A DNA stretch of 64,000 bases from Bacteroidales bacterium (GCA_015060405.1 SUYN01000002.1:1-64000), one strand, 5' to 3'; shown: positions 52,126-61,241, counted from the stretch's first letter. Translations and numbers: made by a program. Notes: generated by a model not told the origin, from the sequence alone.

Positions 52126-52665
52126 TTATCCCATATTGACATCCAGCCACTCATATTCACCTCCCCATAAAGCAAGAAACTTCATGAAGTCAGAGTTGGA
52201 AAGCACGACACTTGCCGTGTTGTCACAAGGGTGGAAACTGATCTTTTCCGCACCCTTCAGATCCTGATCAAGAAAAAGCTTGACCCTGTGTCCGTTAGGG
52301 AAATGCTCTTTGGTAAGCTCTTCAGTCACCGGATCATGGATGAGGCCTAAAGGCGAAACGGATCCGGGCAGAAGTCCCAGACAACGCTCCATCCTTTCGG
52401 ATGACGCAAAAGAAAGCTTGCCCTGACACAGCTTATGCTCTAAAGAATGTATGTCAAGCTCCTTGTGACATTCGAAAACCACAAGATAATGCCTGTTGCC
52501 CTTGTGATTCCTGAAGAAGAGGTTCTTGCAATGTACTGAGTCTATCTCCTTCCAGTATTCAAGAGCCAGCTCGATTGTCGGAAGCGGCGGATGCGTGTGA
52601 AGTTCATAGCCGAGGCCATGCTCCTCAAGGAAGGCAAGGACCTCGGCGATTCTCCTGTTTTCCAT
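52126..52665 (-). CDS. YbaK/ProX-type prolyl-tRNA editing domain protein
   Basis: A 179-residue protein from Met 52665 (MENRRIAEVLAFLEEHGLGY). YbaK/EbsC fold markers: HCKNLFFRNHKGNRHYLVVF (with the conserved Lys), LSFASSERMERCLGLLPGSV and SPLGLIHDP. The family hydrolyses mischarged aminoacyl-tRNA such as Ala-tRNA(Pro); catalytic specificity here is inferred. A Met at 52887 would run through the end of lgt in another frame and is rejected. The start overlaps the lgt stop by one base (TAATG). Confidence 0.88.
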   Translation of the reverse strand: MENRRIAEVLAFLEEHGLGYELHTHPPLPTIELALEYWKEIDSVHCKNLFFRNHKGNRHYLVVFECHKELDIHSLEHKLCQGKLSFASSERMERCLGLLPGSVSPLGLIHDPVTEELTKEHFPNGHRVKLFLDQDLKGAEKISFHPCDNTASVVLSNSDFMKFLALWGGEYEWLDVNMG

Positions 52666-53546
52666 TATTTTGTAAGAGGTTTCGCATAATGAGTAGGGGC
52701 TGCCTTCTTCTTTTCGGGATGAACGATCTGTGCCGGCTGTTTCCTGACGCAGCTGTACACAAGAAAGCCTATGCCGAGCAGAATGAACGGCACACTGAGC
52801 CACTGTCCCATGTTCAATACCATGTTCTGTTCGAATCCGACCTGAGGTTCCTTGATGAACTCTATGAGGAAACGCATTCCGAAACATCCGATGAAGAAGG
52901 TTCCGATGAAGAATCCCCTGTGGAGCTTCGGCAGCCTGTACTTGTACATCAGGATCTGGAAGACTCCGAGAAGGAAGTAGCTGAGTGCTTCATACAGCTG
53001 CGTAGGATGCTTCGGTTCGGTCTCTCCGCGGAGCTCGAAGACGAAGCCCCAAGGGAGGTTTGTGACATCGCCGTAGATCTCGGAGTTGAACAGGTTTCCA
53101 AGTCGTATGAATGTCGCCGCAAAGCACACTGCAATGGCAAGATGATCGAGAATCCACACAAAGTCGAAGTCGTATTTCTTACCATAATGCCTTGCAAACC
53201 ACCACATTGCTATGAATAGTGCTATAGTACCGCCATGACTGGCAAGACCGCCTTTCCACGGCATGAAGATCTCCCAGAAGCCTTCCCAGCTTCCGAGATA
53301 ATAATCCGGCTGATAGAAAAGGCAATGTCCCAGACGGGCTCCCACTATCGTTCCTATGAGAAGAGTGTAAAGAAGCGGGTCGAGAAGTGTCTGGGGAACA
53401 CCCTCTCTCTTGAAGAACCACTTGAAGATGTACCATCCGAGGATGAATCCTGAAATGAACAGCAGCGAATACCACCTGAGAGACACAGGCCCGATGGAAA
53501 AGATTTCGGGATTCACATGCCAGTTAACCACTAATGTTTCAAACAT
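52665..53546 (-). CDS. lgt: Prolipoprotein diacylglyceryl transferase
   Basis: A 293-residue integral membrane enzyme that attaches diacylglycerol to the lipobox Cys of prolipoproteins, the first step for the many lipoproteins coded in this window. Motifs: GARLGHCLFYQPDYY, the essential GGLASHGGTIA, FIRLGNLFNSEIYG (the Lgt signature Arg and Asn), and HPTQLYEALSYF. About seven membrane helices. A basic tail ends in KKKAAPTHYAKP. Confidence 0.95.
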   Translation of the reverse strand: MFETLVVNWHVNPEIFSIGPVSLRWYSLLFISGFILGWYIFKWFFKREGVPQTLLDPLLYTLLIGTIVGARLGHCLFYQPDYYLGSWEGFWEIFMPWKGGLASHGGTIALFIAMWWFARHYGKKYDFDFVWILDHLAIAVCFAATFIRLGNLFNSEIYGDVTNLPWGFVFELRGETEPKHPTQLYEALSYFLLGVFQILMYKYRLPKLHRGFFIGTFFIGCFGMRFLIEFIKEPQVGFEQNMVLNMGQWLSVPFILLGIGFLVYSCVRKQPAQIVHPEKKKAAPTHYAKPLTK

Positions 53547-53566
53547 ATGAGTTGCTTTTAATCGTG

Positions 53567-53574
53567 CAAATATA
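53567..53574 (-). promoter_or_regulatory. -7 box for lgt
   Basis: TATATTTG on the reverse strand, about 20 bases before the lgt ATG. The -33 region (TTTA near 53599-53596) is weak and abuts the pgk terminator T-run. Confidence 0.5.
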
Positions 53575-53604
53575 ACATTTAGAAGTGGATTCGCGTAAAA
53601 AAGA

Positions 53605-53636
53605 TATAAAAAAGAGGTCCGGGGACCCGAACCTCT
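53605..53636 (-). terminator. Intrinsic terminator of pgk
   Basis: On the reverse strand AGAGGT..CGGG pairs with CCCG..ACCTCT with one mismatch, followed by TTTTTTATATCTTTTTT. Confidence 0.8.
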
Positions 53637-53659
53637 CTGACATGACTGTCAATATTTCC

Positions 53660-54910
53660 TTATTTGCGGATAGCTGCGATACCTGGGAGTTCCTTGCCCT
53701 CGAGATACTCGAGCATTGCACCACCACCTGTAGAAACGTAGCTTACCTTGTCAGCATAACCCATCTGAGTCACAGCTGCAACAGAGTCACCGCCACCTAC
53801 AAGAGTGAACGCACCGTTCTCTGCAGTTGCCTTGGCAAGAATCTCTGCTATGCGGTTTGTACCCTTTGCGAATGCCGGGATCTCAAATACGCCGACCGGA
53901 CCGTTCCAGAGGATAGTCTTTGACTTCATGAGAACCTCCTCCCACGTTGCGAGAGTGCTTGGAGCTGCGTCCATGCCTTCCCAACCGTCAGGAATCTCTG
54001 TGTTGAGGCAGATCTTGGTGTTTGCGTCGTTAGAGAAATCGTCGGCGATGACAACCTCCTTGGAGAGATAGACCTTCACACCCTTCTCCTCAGCCTTCTT
54101 GAGGGTGTCGAGAGCAAGCTGGAGCTGGTCGTCCTCACAGAGTGAGCGTCCGATCTTTCCGCCCTGGGCCTTCTTGAACGTATAGACCATACCGCCACCG
54201 ATAATCATGTTGTCCACTGCATCGAAGAGCTTCTCGATGATAGTGATCTTTGAAGAAACCTTTGCACCACCTACGATAGCCGTCACAGGGTGCTCAGGTG
54301 TCTTGAGGACGTGGTCGATAGCCTTGATCTCACCTTCCATCACATAACCGAACATCTTGTCATTAGGGAAGTAGTCAGCGATGAGGGCTGTAGAAGCGTG
54401 CGCACGGTGGGCTGTTCCGAATGCGTCGTTGATGTAGCAGTCAGCGTAAGAAGCGAGCTTCTTCACGAATTCCTTCTGGTTCTCCTTTACGACAGCCTTT
54501 GCAGCCTTCTTCTCTTCGTCTGTCGCGAACTCGCCTCTTGGCTTGCCCTCCTCCTCAGCATAGAAACGGAGGTTCTCGAGAACGAGGCACTCGCCCATCT
54601 TGAGGGAAGCGACCTGCTCGTCAGCAGCCTGGCAGTCGTCAGCGAACTTTACAGGTGCTCCGAGGAGCTCCTCAACGCGGCCGAGGATGTGCTTGAGAGA
54701 GAACTTCTCTGTAACGCCCTTCGGACGGCCGAGATGTGACATGACGATGACTGCACCACCCTTCTCGAGTACCTTCTTGAGGGTTGGGATGGCAGCGCGG
54801 ATACGTGTGTCATCTGTGATCTCCATCTTGTCATTGAGTGGAACGTTGAAGTCAACGCGGACAATAGCCTTCTTGCCGGCGAAATCGTAAGTGTCAATAA
54901 ACTGTTGCAT
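53660..54910 (-). CDS. pgk: Phosphoglycerate kinase
   Basis: A 416-residue glycolytic enzyme that transfers phosphate from 1,3-bisphosphoglycerate to ADP. Motifs: [54 protein letters not shown] and [13 protein letters not shown]. Full length, with codon bias of a highly expressed gene. Its leader, about 60 bases, contains a copy of the 25-bp palindromic element. Confidence 0.97.
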   Translation of the reverse strand: MQQFIDTYDFAGKKAIVRVDFNVPLNDKMEITDDTRIRAAIPTLKKVLEKGGAVIVMSHLGRPKGVTEKFSLKHILGRVEELLGAPVKFADDCQAADEQVASLKMGECLVLENLRFYAEEEGKPRGEFATDEEKKAAKAVVKENQKEFVKKLASYADCYINDAFGTAHRAHASTALIADYFPNDKMFGYVMEGEIKAIDHVLKTPEHPVTAIVGGAKVSSKITIIEKLFDAVDNMIIGGGMVYTFKKAQGGKIGRSLCEDDQLQLALDTLKKAEEKGVKVYLSKEVVIADDFSNDANTKICLNTEIPDGWEGMDAAPSTLATWEEVLMKSKTILWNGPVGVFEIPAFAKGTNRIAEILAKATAENGAFTLVGGGDSVAAVTQMGYADKVSYVSTGGGAMLEYLEGKELPGIAAIRK

Positions 54911-54940
54911 AGTCGTATAGTTGTTTTGTTAATTTTCCAT

Positions 54941-54965
54941 GTCATTGCCGGCCTGACCGGCAATC
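54941..54965 (-). repeat. 25-bp palindromic element in the pgk leader
   Basis: Stem TTGCCGG/CCGGCAA with loop TCAGG on the reverse strand. It lies between the pgk promoter (54978-55007) and its ATG (54910), so it is transcribed as a hairpin in the 5' untranslated region. Confidence 0.88.
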
Positions 54966-54977
54966 CTTAAATCTGGG

Positions 54978-55007
54978 CAAATTTAGCAATTTTCGTCGAA
55001 ATACAAG
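54978..55007 (-). promoter_or_regulatory. Promoter for pgk
   Basis: CTTG at 55007-55004, an 18-base spacer and TAAATTTG at 54985-54978 on the reverse strand. It overlaps the divergent promoter of the methyltransferase gene. Confidence 0.6.
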
Positions 55008-55023
55008 AAAATAAGTATCTTTG
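54991..55023 (+). promoter_or_regulatory. Promoter for the methyltransferase gene
   Basis: TTTC at 54991-54994, a 21-base spacer and TATCTTTG at 55016-55023, 20 bases before the coding start. It interleaves with the pgk promoter on the other strand. Confidence 0.6.
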
Positions 55024-55042
55024 CGCAAATTTTCAACTCATC

Positions 55043-55978
55043 ATGATGACTATCGAAAGCCCCGGCACATTCTGGAAAGACTACGAACTCATTGATTCCG
55101 GCAACTTTGAAAAGCTCGAAAGGTTCGGCCCCTTCATCATGGCACGCCCCGAGCCTAAGGCCCTGTGGGACAAGTCCCTCTCGGAAGGAGAGTGGAACAG
55201 GATGATCCACACCCGTTTCAAGACCGGAGCCGGATTCGGTAAGGCCGGAAAGGAAGACAGCGGCACTTGGGAGCGCCGCAAGAAGATGGATGACCAGTGG
55301 TACATCCGCTACAACGGCGCGCAGGAAGGCCTCAGCTTCTCGCTCCGGCTGGGCCTCACATCATTCAAGCACGTGGGAGTATTCCCAGAACAGTCATCAA
55401 ACTGGGAATATATCTACAGGCAGACCAGGGAGCTGGTCGAAAAGGCCGAAAAAGAGGGAAAGCCGAAGCCTAAGGTCCTCAACCTCTTCGCATACACAGG
55501 AGCAGCATCTCTCGCAGCAAAGGCTGCCGGAGCAGACGTGACCCACCTCGACTCAGTCCGCCAGGTGGTGACCTGGGCGCGCGGCAACATGGAGGCAAGC
55601 CGGCTGGACAACATCAGATGGATTGTCGAGGATGCCCTCAAGTTCGCACGCAGGGAAGCAAAGAGAGGAAATACATATCAGGGCATCATCCTCGACCCGC
55701 CTGCATACGGGCATGGTCCGGACGGGGAGAAATGGAAACTGGACGAGTGCCTCAACGAGATGCTTCAGTGCGTGGCAGCCATCCTGGCTCCACAGGACAG
55801 CTTCATGGTCCTCAACCTGTATTCGAACGGCTATTCGGCGGTACTCGGCGAGACCATCGTCAAGCAGGCCTTCTGCCTTAAAAACGCATACAAGTCCCTC
55901 GATTTCGGGGAACTTGTATTACGTGATTCCTACGGCAAGAACCTGCCGCTGAGTGTGTTTGTCAGACTTGCAAGATAG
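55043..55978 (+). CDS. Class I SAM-dependent methyltransferase (RlmI/RlmK-like)
   Basis: A 311-residue protein of the PF10672-type rRNA methyltransferase group. SAM site VLNLFAYTGAASLAAKAAGA, the acidic loop VTHLDSVRQVVTWARGN, and the catalytic-region motif IILDPPAYGHGPDGEKW. It lacks the N-terminal PUA domain of RlmI; instead it has about 100 residues (ERFGPFIMARPEPKALW) typical of the Bacteroidota form. The target is probably 23S rRNA but unproven. Its end meets the convergent DUF2723 gene after 5 bases. Met 2 (55046) is an equal start candidate. Confidence 0.88.
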   Translation: MMTIESPGTFWKDYELIDSGNFEKLERFGPFIMARPEPKALWDKSLSEGEWNRMIHTRFKTGAGFGKAGKEDSGTWERRKKMDDQWYIRYNGAQEGLSFSLRLGLTSFKHVGVFPEQSSNWEYIYRQTRELVEKAEKEGKPKPKVLNLFAYTGAASLAAKAAGADVTHLDSVRQVVTWARGNMEASRLDNIRWIVEDALKFARREAKRGNTYQGIILDPPAYGHGPDGEKWKLDECLNEMLQCVAAILAPQDSFMVLNLYSNGYSAVLGETIVKQAFCLKNAYKSLDFGELVLRDSYGKNLPLSVFVRLAR

Positions 55979-55983
55979 CCCCG

Positions 55984-58900
55984 CTACTCCTCAACATCAA
56001 GAAGGGAATTGAAGCGGTCACGTATCTGATGCGCAAACTCTCTGTCGCCGTGATGCTCTGTCAGATCGGCCACATAGGATATGCAGTTGTAGCAGGTCTC
56101 GAACTCCTTCTGGGCGAGATCATAGTATCCCAGGAAGAAGACTGTCGAATCGAAGATCTCGTCGATGAACCTTGCAGCCAGGTCGAGAGCCTTGTCTTTG
56201 GCACCGGCATCATAGTAGGTCTCGATCATGTCTATCACCATATATTCGTTGGAGAATCCGAGATATGTCAGATCCAGAGGGAAATTTGATGCAGGCACAT
56301 TCTCCTGGCACATGTCAAGCAGTTCCACAGCCCTTTCCCTGTCGCCTATCTTGAGCATCTCCTTGGCAGCATTAACGAACAGATTCCTCTGCGAAAGAAC
56401 ACCACAGAAAGTGTAATAGTTCTGATAGTCAACAAAGTAGTCCGGTCTCTTGAGCGCATCCCAGGTGTAGACGTTCTTCATCTTATAATACAGGTCCTCC
56501 GGATCTGCAAAGCCGATGTCCGTGCTCTTCATCTTGTTCTTTATAGGAACGAACCTGTAGGAGAATCCCTCATACATGAGGTACTCCTTGAGGCCGATAT
56601 TGATGTCACCTCCCATGCTGAGAAGATTGATCGGCCTGTCCCACTGATAGTTCGACAGGAGGTCAAGCATGAATATCTCCGGCTTGGTGAGATAATCCTT
56701 GTCCTTCGGAATGGTGAGGGTGATGTATTCAGGGATCATGTCCTCATATTTCTCATCAAGTATGCCGTACTTTATGACATTCTCCTTGTTGACAGGGATG
56801 ATGAACTTCCTGGACATTATGTAGTCAGCTTCCTTTCCGCTCGCCAGAGGGAGCTTAGCTTCAGGATGCCTGAATATCCTCATCACGTCTGAAAGAAGGA
56901 AGGCGGTGTCGCGTGTATCATATATATATACGAACTCGTTCGTTCCATACAGGTACTGCCGCGGGCCCACTTTCAGATCCAGAGGCTCAGACTCGTTCAT
57001 CGCCCACTTCATCTGGTCTATATGCCAGTCAGTTCCGAGAAGAGAGGTGTTTGCGATACGTACATCAGGACGTACGTTCTCCACCTCCTGTGCATACCAG
57101 AGAGGGAAGGTGTCATTGTCACCGTGTGTCACGAGTATGCCGTTCGGACCGACTGAATTGAGGTAGTTCTTTGCCATCTCCACAGCCGTGTAACGGTTGC
57201 TGCGGTCATGGTCATCCCAGTTCTCGGCAGCCATGAGGGCGGGAACACCGAGCATAAGCACGGTCGTTGCGGATGCGGCGGCCACGCCTGCCTTGCCGGC
57301 AGTCTTCTCCGATATCCATGAATATACCGCAGCCACAGCAAGACCTATCCATATTGAGAATGAATAGAAGGAGCCTGCATATGCATAATCCCGCTCACGC
57401 ACCTGCATAGGAGGCTGGTTCAGGTAGATCACGACAGCTATACCAGTCATGAAGAACAGCAGGAAGGTCAGCCAGCATCCCCTCTTGTCACGTGCAAACT
57501 GGAAGAAGAGGCCGATGATACCAAGGAGGAGAGGCAGCATATAATAGTGGTTCTTCGCCTTGTTGTCCTTGAGGTAGCCCGGAGCATCCGACTGATCCCC
57601 GAGACGGATCGAGTCGATCAGCTTGATGCCGCTCTCCCAGTTACCGGCAAAGATGTCTCCCGGAGACGGACTGTGAATGTCGTTCTGACGTCCGGCGAAA
57701 TTCCACATGAAATAACGCCAGTACATCCAGTTCATCTGATAGTCGAAGAAGAAGGTCAGGTTCTGGAAGAATGTAGGCTTCTTGTGCTCTGCACCTTTCA
57801 CAGTCTTGCCGCCGTTGCCCATATATGACTTGTAGACAGCTATATGGCTTGGACTGCTGCCGCTCCACATACGAGGGAAGAGCATCTTTCCTTCCTTATC
57901 GTATATCACCTTGCCAGGACCGGGAGCCTTGATGTATTTATCTCCCAGAGGGGCCCAGTACTCTGTCTCCTCGATGTCATAAGGTGCACCGAAGTATTCT
58001 CCGTACACCAGAGGATTGCTTCCGTACTGCTCTCGGCCGAGGTATCTTACCAGAGTGAAAGGATTGTCAGGCTGGTACTCGTTTGTAGGGGTCTTGGCGC
58101 TTGAACGGATGACGACGATGGTGAACAGAGAGAATCCGATCACTATCATCGTGAAGCACAGCAGGACAGTGTTCGCAAACACCTTCTGCTCTTTCATGGT
58201 GCGGAAAAGTCCGATGAAGCACAGTGCGAGAAGTCCTGCCATGAAGAAGGCCGCACCTGTATTGAAAGGAAGCCCGAGCTTATTCACGAAGAAGAGGTCG
58301 AAATAAGCGGCCACCTTAGGCAGATACGGGATTATCACAAACAGGATGAGCGCAAGGATCACCACTGAAACAGCAAATATCTTCACATATTCCTTCATGG
58401 TGTAATGCCCGTTTTCACGCTTCTTGTAATAGAAGAGGAAGACAAGGGCAGGAATTGCAAGAAGGTTCAGGAGGTGGATGCCGATCGAAAGTCCCATGAG
58501 GAAGGAGATCAGCACTATCCATCTGTTCGCATACGGAGTGTCGGCCTGCTCGTACCATTTGGTCATTGCCCAGAACACCAGGGCTGTGAAAAGAGATGAC
58601 ATGGCATAGACCTCACCTTCGACGGCAGAGAACCAGAATGTGTCGCTGAATGTATATGCGAGGGCACCGACAGCGCCGGAACCGAAAATGGCAACAGCCT
58701 TGGCAACCGGATAACTTCCGTCTTCAGAAGGCTTGACTACCCTCTTTGCAAGGAAAACTATTGTCAGGTAAAGGAAGAATATGGTCAATGCCGAACATAC
58801 GGCACTGAATATGTTCACAGCCACAGCTGCATGCATATTGTCCGTGAACATGGTGAAAAGCCTTGCGAAAAGCTGGAACACCGGGTTTCCTGGAGGATGA

Positions 58901-59052
58901 CCCACCTCAAGCTTGTACGATGAGGCTATGAATTCGCCGCAGTCCCAGAACGATGCGGTAGGCTCGATGGTCAGAATGTAGGTCACGGCAGCAATCGCGA
59001 AGACAACGGCCGCCGTAATCCTGTTCCATAATGTAAATTTCTTTTTGTCCAT
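55984..59052 (-). CDS. DUF2723 membrane glycosyltransferase (GT117-like)
   Basis: A 1022-residue protein. The N-terminal DUF2723 region (about 10-200) has EPTASFWDCGEFIASSYKL and VGHPPGNPVFQLFARLFTM, with the acidic residues expected at the catalytic loop of GT-C enzymes. About a dozen membrane helices follow to residue 620. A periplasmic C-terminal half contains THGDNDTFPLWYAQEV and helical, TPR-like repeats. The human relative TMEM260 is an O-mannosyltransferase, and Bacteroidota O-mannosylate many secreted proteins. A role in protein O-glycosylation is inferred from family. Confidence 0.88.
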   Translation of the reverse strand: MDKKKFTLWNRITAAVVFAIAAVTYILTIEPTASFWDCGEFIASSYKLEVGHPPGNPVFQLFARLFTMFTDNMHAAVAVNIFSAVCSALTIFFLYLTIVFLAKRVVKPSEDGSYPVAKAVAIFGSGAVGALAYTFSDTFWFSAVEGEVYAMSSLFTALVFWAMTKWYEQADTPYANRWIVLISFLMGLSIGIHLLNLLAIPALVFLFYYKKRENGHYTMKEYVKIFAVSVVILALILFVIIPYLPKVAAYFDLFFVNKLGLPFNTGAAFFMAGLLALCFIGLFRTMKEQKVFANTVLLCFTMIVIGFSLFTIVVIRSSAKTPTNEYQPDNPFTLVRYLGREQYGSNPLVYGEYFGAPYDIEETEYWAPLGDKYIKAPGPGKVIYDKEGKMLFPRMWSGSSPSHIAVYKSYMGNGGKTVKGAEHKKPTFFQNLTFFFDYQMNWMYWRYFMWNFAGRQNDIHSPSPGDIFAGNWESGIKLIDSIRLGDQSDAPGYLKDNKAKNHYYMLPLLLGIIGLFFQFARDKRGCWLTFLLFFMTGIAVVIYLNQPPMQVRERDYAYAGSFYSFSIWIGLAVAAVYSWISEKTAGKAGVAAASATTVLMLGVPALMAAENWDDHDRSNRYTAVEMAKNYLNSVGPNGILVTHGDNDTFPLWYAQEVENVRPDVRIANTSLLGTDWHIDQMKWAMNESEPLDLKVGPRQYLYGTNEFVYIYDTRDTAFLLSDVMRIFRHPEAKLPLASGKEADYIMSRKFIIPVNKENVIKYGILDEKYEDMIPEYITLTIPKDKDYLTKPEIFMLDLLSNYQWDRPINLLSMGGDINIGLKEYLMYEGFSYRFVPIKNKMKSTDIGFADPEDLYYKMKNVYTWDALKRPDYFVDYQNYYTFCGVLSQRNLFVNAAKEMLKIGDRERAVELLDMCQENVPASNFPLDLTYLGFSNEYMVIDMIETYYDAGAKDKALDLAARFIDEIFDSTVFFLGYYDLAQKEFETCYNCISYVADLTEHHGDREFAHQIRDRFNSLLDVEE

Positions 59053-59101
59053 AGTTATAGGAGACGGATTTTCGAAACTGATTCTTTTGTCAATAAACCG
59101 A

Positions 59102-59135
59102 CAAATATAACAAAGTAATCAGTATATTTGCAAAA
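59102..59135 (-). promoter_or_regulatory. Promoter for the DUF2723 gene
   Basis: TTTTG at 59135-59131, a 21-base spacer and TATATTTG at 59109-59102 on the reverse strand. Its -33/-7 interval contains the divergent yciH -7 box. Confidence 0.55.
59123..59130 (+). promoter_or_regulatory. -7 box for the yciH-yidD run
   Basis: TATATTTG, about 31 bases before the yciH ATG. The two divergent -7 boxes are only 13 bases apart, so polymerase occupancy at one should exclude the other. Confidence 0.5.
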
Positions 59136-59161
59136 ATAAATCACTTACAAATAGCATACCC

Positions 59162-59506
59162 ATGGCAGAGAACGACTGGAAGAAACGTCTTGGAGTGGTG
59201 TTTTCCACTAATCCGGATTTCACATACGAGGAAGAGGCTGTGCAGGAAGAAGAGACACTGGAGCCTGCCGGACAGAACCTGATCGTCAGGATAGACAGGA
59301 AGGGACGCGGCGGCAAGCAGGTCACGCTGGTGACCGGATTTGTCGGCACAGCCGACGACCTTGCCGCGCTCGGCCGCATCCTGAAGATGAAGTGCGGAGT
59401 GGGAGGAAGCGCCAAGGACGGTGAAATAACCATCCAGGGAGACTTCCGTGACAGAGTCGTCGCCCTGCTCAAGGAGATGGGTTACAAGGCAAAAAGAGGC
59501 AACTGA
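59162..59506 (+). CDS. yciH: SUI1/YciH family translation factor homologue
   Basis: A 114-residue homologue of eIF1/SUI1. The conserved core is LIVRIDRKGRGGKQVTLVTG and LKMKCGVGGSAKDGEI followed by IQGDFRDRVVALLKEMGY. In bacteria YciH is linked to initiation fidelity and stress, not essential. It is followed after one base by the DUF4271 gene. Confidence 0.93.
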   Translation: MAENDWKKRLGVVFSTNPDFTYEEEAVQEEETLEPAGQNLIVRIDRKGRGGKQVTLVTGFVGTADDLAALGRILKMKCGVGGSAKDGEITIQGDFRDRVVALLKEMGYKAKRGN

Positions 59507-59507
59507 C

Positions 59508-60125
59508 ATGTTTGACATCCTGGCCCTCATATCCACCCTGATCATAATCACTTCCCTCAGGAAGCTGACAGTCATATTCCCTTCCCTGATCGGCTGCATG
59601 CTGAGGGCAAAGGAGAACATCAACCTTGAGGCAAGTGTGAAGCACAGCATAGACCGTAACATCTGTGCGGTCACGATGGTCATCCCGTTCTGTCTGGCAG
59701 CATACAGGTTCGGAATATATGACATCACTCCCCTGCAGAGTCTTGACGACAGCCTGAGGCTTGCAGCATACATCGGAATCTTCGTCCTCTATGTCCTCCT
59801 CCGTCTTGCGCTCGCAAAGATGGTGCGCCCGGGAAGGCTCAACAAGAAGACGCAGAGTGCGGCTGACAGGATATCGTTCACATACTTCATCATTATGACC
59901 CTGGCCATCCTCGGAACAGGCAGCGTCATGGCATTCTGCGGGATGGAGCCAGGCCTCATTAAAAATGCAATCATCTGGATATCAGCGGCCATATATGCCC
60001 TGATGCTTTTAAGAAAATTTCAAATTTTCAACTCTTCTTGTTCGGTTTTCGCAGGATTTTTGTACCTTTGCGCCCTCGAAATTTTACCGACTGGAATTCT
60101 CATCATTCCAGCATTAATTTTTTAG
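59508..60125 (+). CDS. DUF4271 family membrane protein
   Basis: A 205-residue protein from Met 59508 (MFDILALISTLIIITSLRKL) with about six hydrophobic segments. DUF4271 proteins are Bacteroidota-specific, and the gene normally precedes hemD, as here. Function unknown. A Met at 59448 lies in another gene's coding region and is rejected. The last 120 bases become AT-rich and hold the -7 box for hemD. Confidence 0.85.
   Translation: MFDILALISTLIIITSLRKLTVIFPSLIGCMLRAKENINLEASVKHSIDRNICAVTMVIPFCLAAYRFGIYDITPLQSLDDSLRLAAYIGIFVLYVLLRLALAKMVRPGRLNKKTQSAADRISFTYFIIMTLAILGTGSVMAFCGMEPGLIKNAIIWISAAIYALMLLRKFQIFNSSCSVFAGFLYLCALEILPTGILIIPALIF
60063..60070 (+). promoter_or_regulatory. Internal -7 box for hemD
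   Basis: TACCTTTG inside the end of the DUF4271 gene, 62 bases before hemD. A TTG at 60038-60040 is a weak -33 (spacer 22). Confidence 0.45.
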
Positions 60126-60131
60126 GTTAGA

Positions 60132-60872
60132 ATGAGTGTTAAAAAGATCCTGATTTCACAGCAGCAGCCGACGACGGCTTCGCCTTATACCAGCATTGAA
60201 GAAAAATTCGGAGTCACCTTTGACTTCAGGCCTTTCTATAAGATTGCACCATTGAGTTCCAGAGAGTTCCGCGCTCAAAGAATAAACATTCTCGATCACA
60301 CCGCAATCGTATTTTCTGCCCGTTCGACCATAGACGCATTCTTCCTTCTTTGTGAAGAGCTTCGCGTAAAGGTGCCTGAAACAATGAAGTATTTCTGCAC
60401 ATCAGAAGCTGTTGCCAACTATCTGCAGAAACATATAGTCTACAGAAAGAGAAAGATATTCTTCGGTGACGGCACACCATCTTCTGTCATCGGACTCATC
60501 GGAGCCAAGCACAAAGGCGAAAGATTCCTCATCGCAACAGCCGGATCTTCATCAAAAGATGCAATCACAAAGGAGTTCGAGACCCAGAAGTTCGAGTTCG
60601 AGACAGCCGTGTTCGTAAAGCCTGTTTCACAGGACATCAAGGACACCGATCTCCATTCCTACGACATGATCGTGCTTTTCAACCCCGCAGACGTGAAATC
60701 CCTGTACGAGAATCAGCCTGACTTCACCCAGGGTGACATCAAGTTCGTTTCATATGGAAGATCCATCGTGAAAGCCATGGAGGAAGCCGGTCTGAGCATC
60801 GCGATTTCGGCACCTACTGCCGAGGCTCCTTCGGTGGCTAAGGCACTTGAGATCTACCTCTCACAGAATTAA
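60132..60872 (+). CDS. hemD: Uroporphyrinogen-III synthase family protein
   Basis: A 246-residue HemD-like protein of the Bacteroidota form. Two Rossmann-like halves: ILISQQQPTTASPYTSIEEK and NILDHTAIVFSARSTIDAFF in domain 1, FLIATAGSSSKDAITKEFE and DMIVLFNPADVKSLY in domain 2, closing with AISAPTAEAPSVAKALEIYL. The family closes hydroxymethylbilane with ring-D inversion in haem and siroheme synthesis. Sequence conservation is low in this family. The gene order DUF4271-hemD-rnpA-yidD supports the call. Confidence 0.88.
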   Translation: MSVKKILISQQQPTTASPYTSIEEKFGVTFDFRPFYKIAPLSSREFRAQRINILDHTAIVFSARSTIDAFFLLCEELRVKVPETMKYFCTSEAVANYLQKHIVYRKRKIFFGDGTPSSVIGLIGAKHKGERFLIATAGSSSKDAITKEFETQKFEFETAVFVKPVSQDIKDTDLHSYDMIVLFNPADVKSLYENQPDFTQGDIKFVSYGRSIVKAMEEAGLSIAISAPTAEAPSVAKALEIYLSQN

Positions 60873-61241
60873 GTGGACACCAGCAGGAACAATACCCTTT
60901 CCAAGGAGGAGAGATTGTGCGGCAAGACCGGCATTTCGCAGCTGCTTGCCAGAGGCAGACATGGCAACGTGCCTGACATGCGCTACCTGTTTCTGAAAGA
61001 CAACGGTAAGGGATATAACCGCATCATGGTGTCAGTTCCTAAGAAGTTCTTCAAGCGCGCGGTCAAACGCAATCTTTTGAAAAGAAGGATAAGGGAAAGC
61101 TACAGGAGGCAGAAAAACGACCTGAAGGTCCGGAACGGGGTAGATCTGCTGTTCATGTACTCCACGAAAGAGGTGCTCGGCTATGAGGCGATCTACAAGG
61201 CGGTAGGACAGGTCATCACGAAGATAAATGAGTCAGAATAA
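60873..61241 (+). CDS. rnpA: Ribonuclease P protein component
   Basis: A 122-residue basic protein with the RNR signature [19 protein letters not shown] and the core [15 protein letters not shown]. It binds the RNase P RNA for tRNA 5' maturation. The start is GTG at 60873, directly after the hemD stop (TAAGTG), with no spacer. An ATG start would remove much of the N-domain ([17 protein letters not shown]), so the GTG is required. No rnpB RNA gene is seen in the window. Confidence 0.93.
   Translation: MDTSRNNTLSKEERLCGKTGISQLLARGRHGNVPDMRYLFLKDNGKGYNRIMVSVPKKFFKRAVKRNLLKRRIRESYRRQKNDLKVRNGVDLLFMYSTKEVLGYEAIYKAVGQVITKINESE

Noticed and set aside
52666..52887. Extended N-terminus of the YbaK-like protein
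   Set aside because: It reads antiphase through lgt; the TAATG junction at 52665 gives the normal family start.
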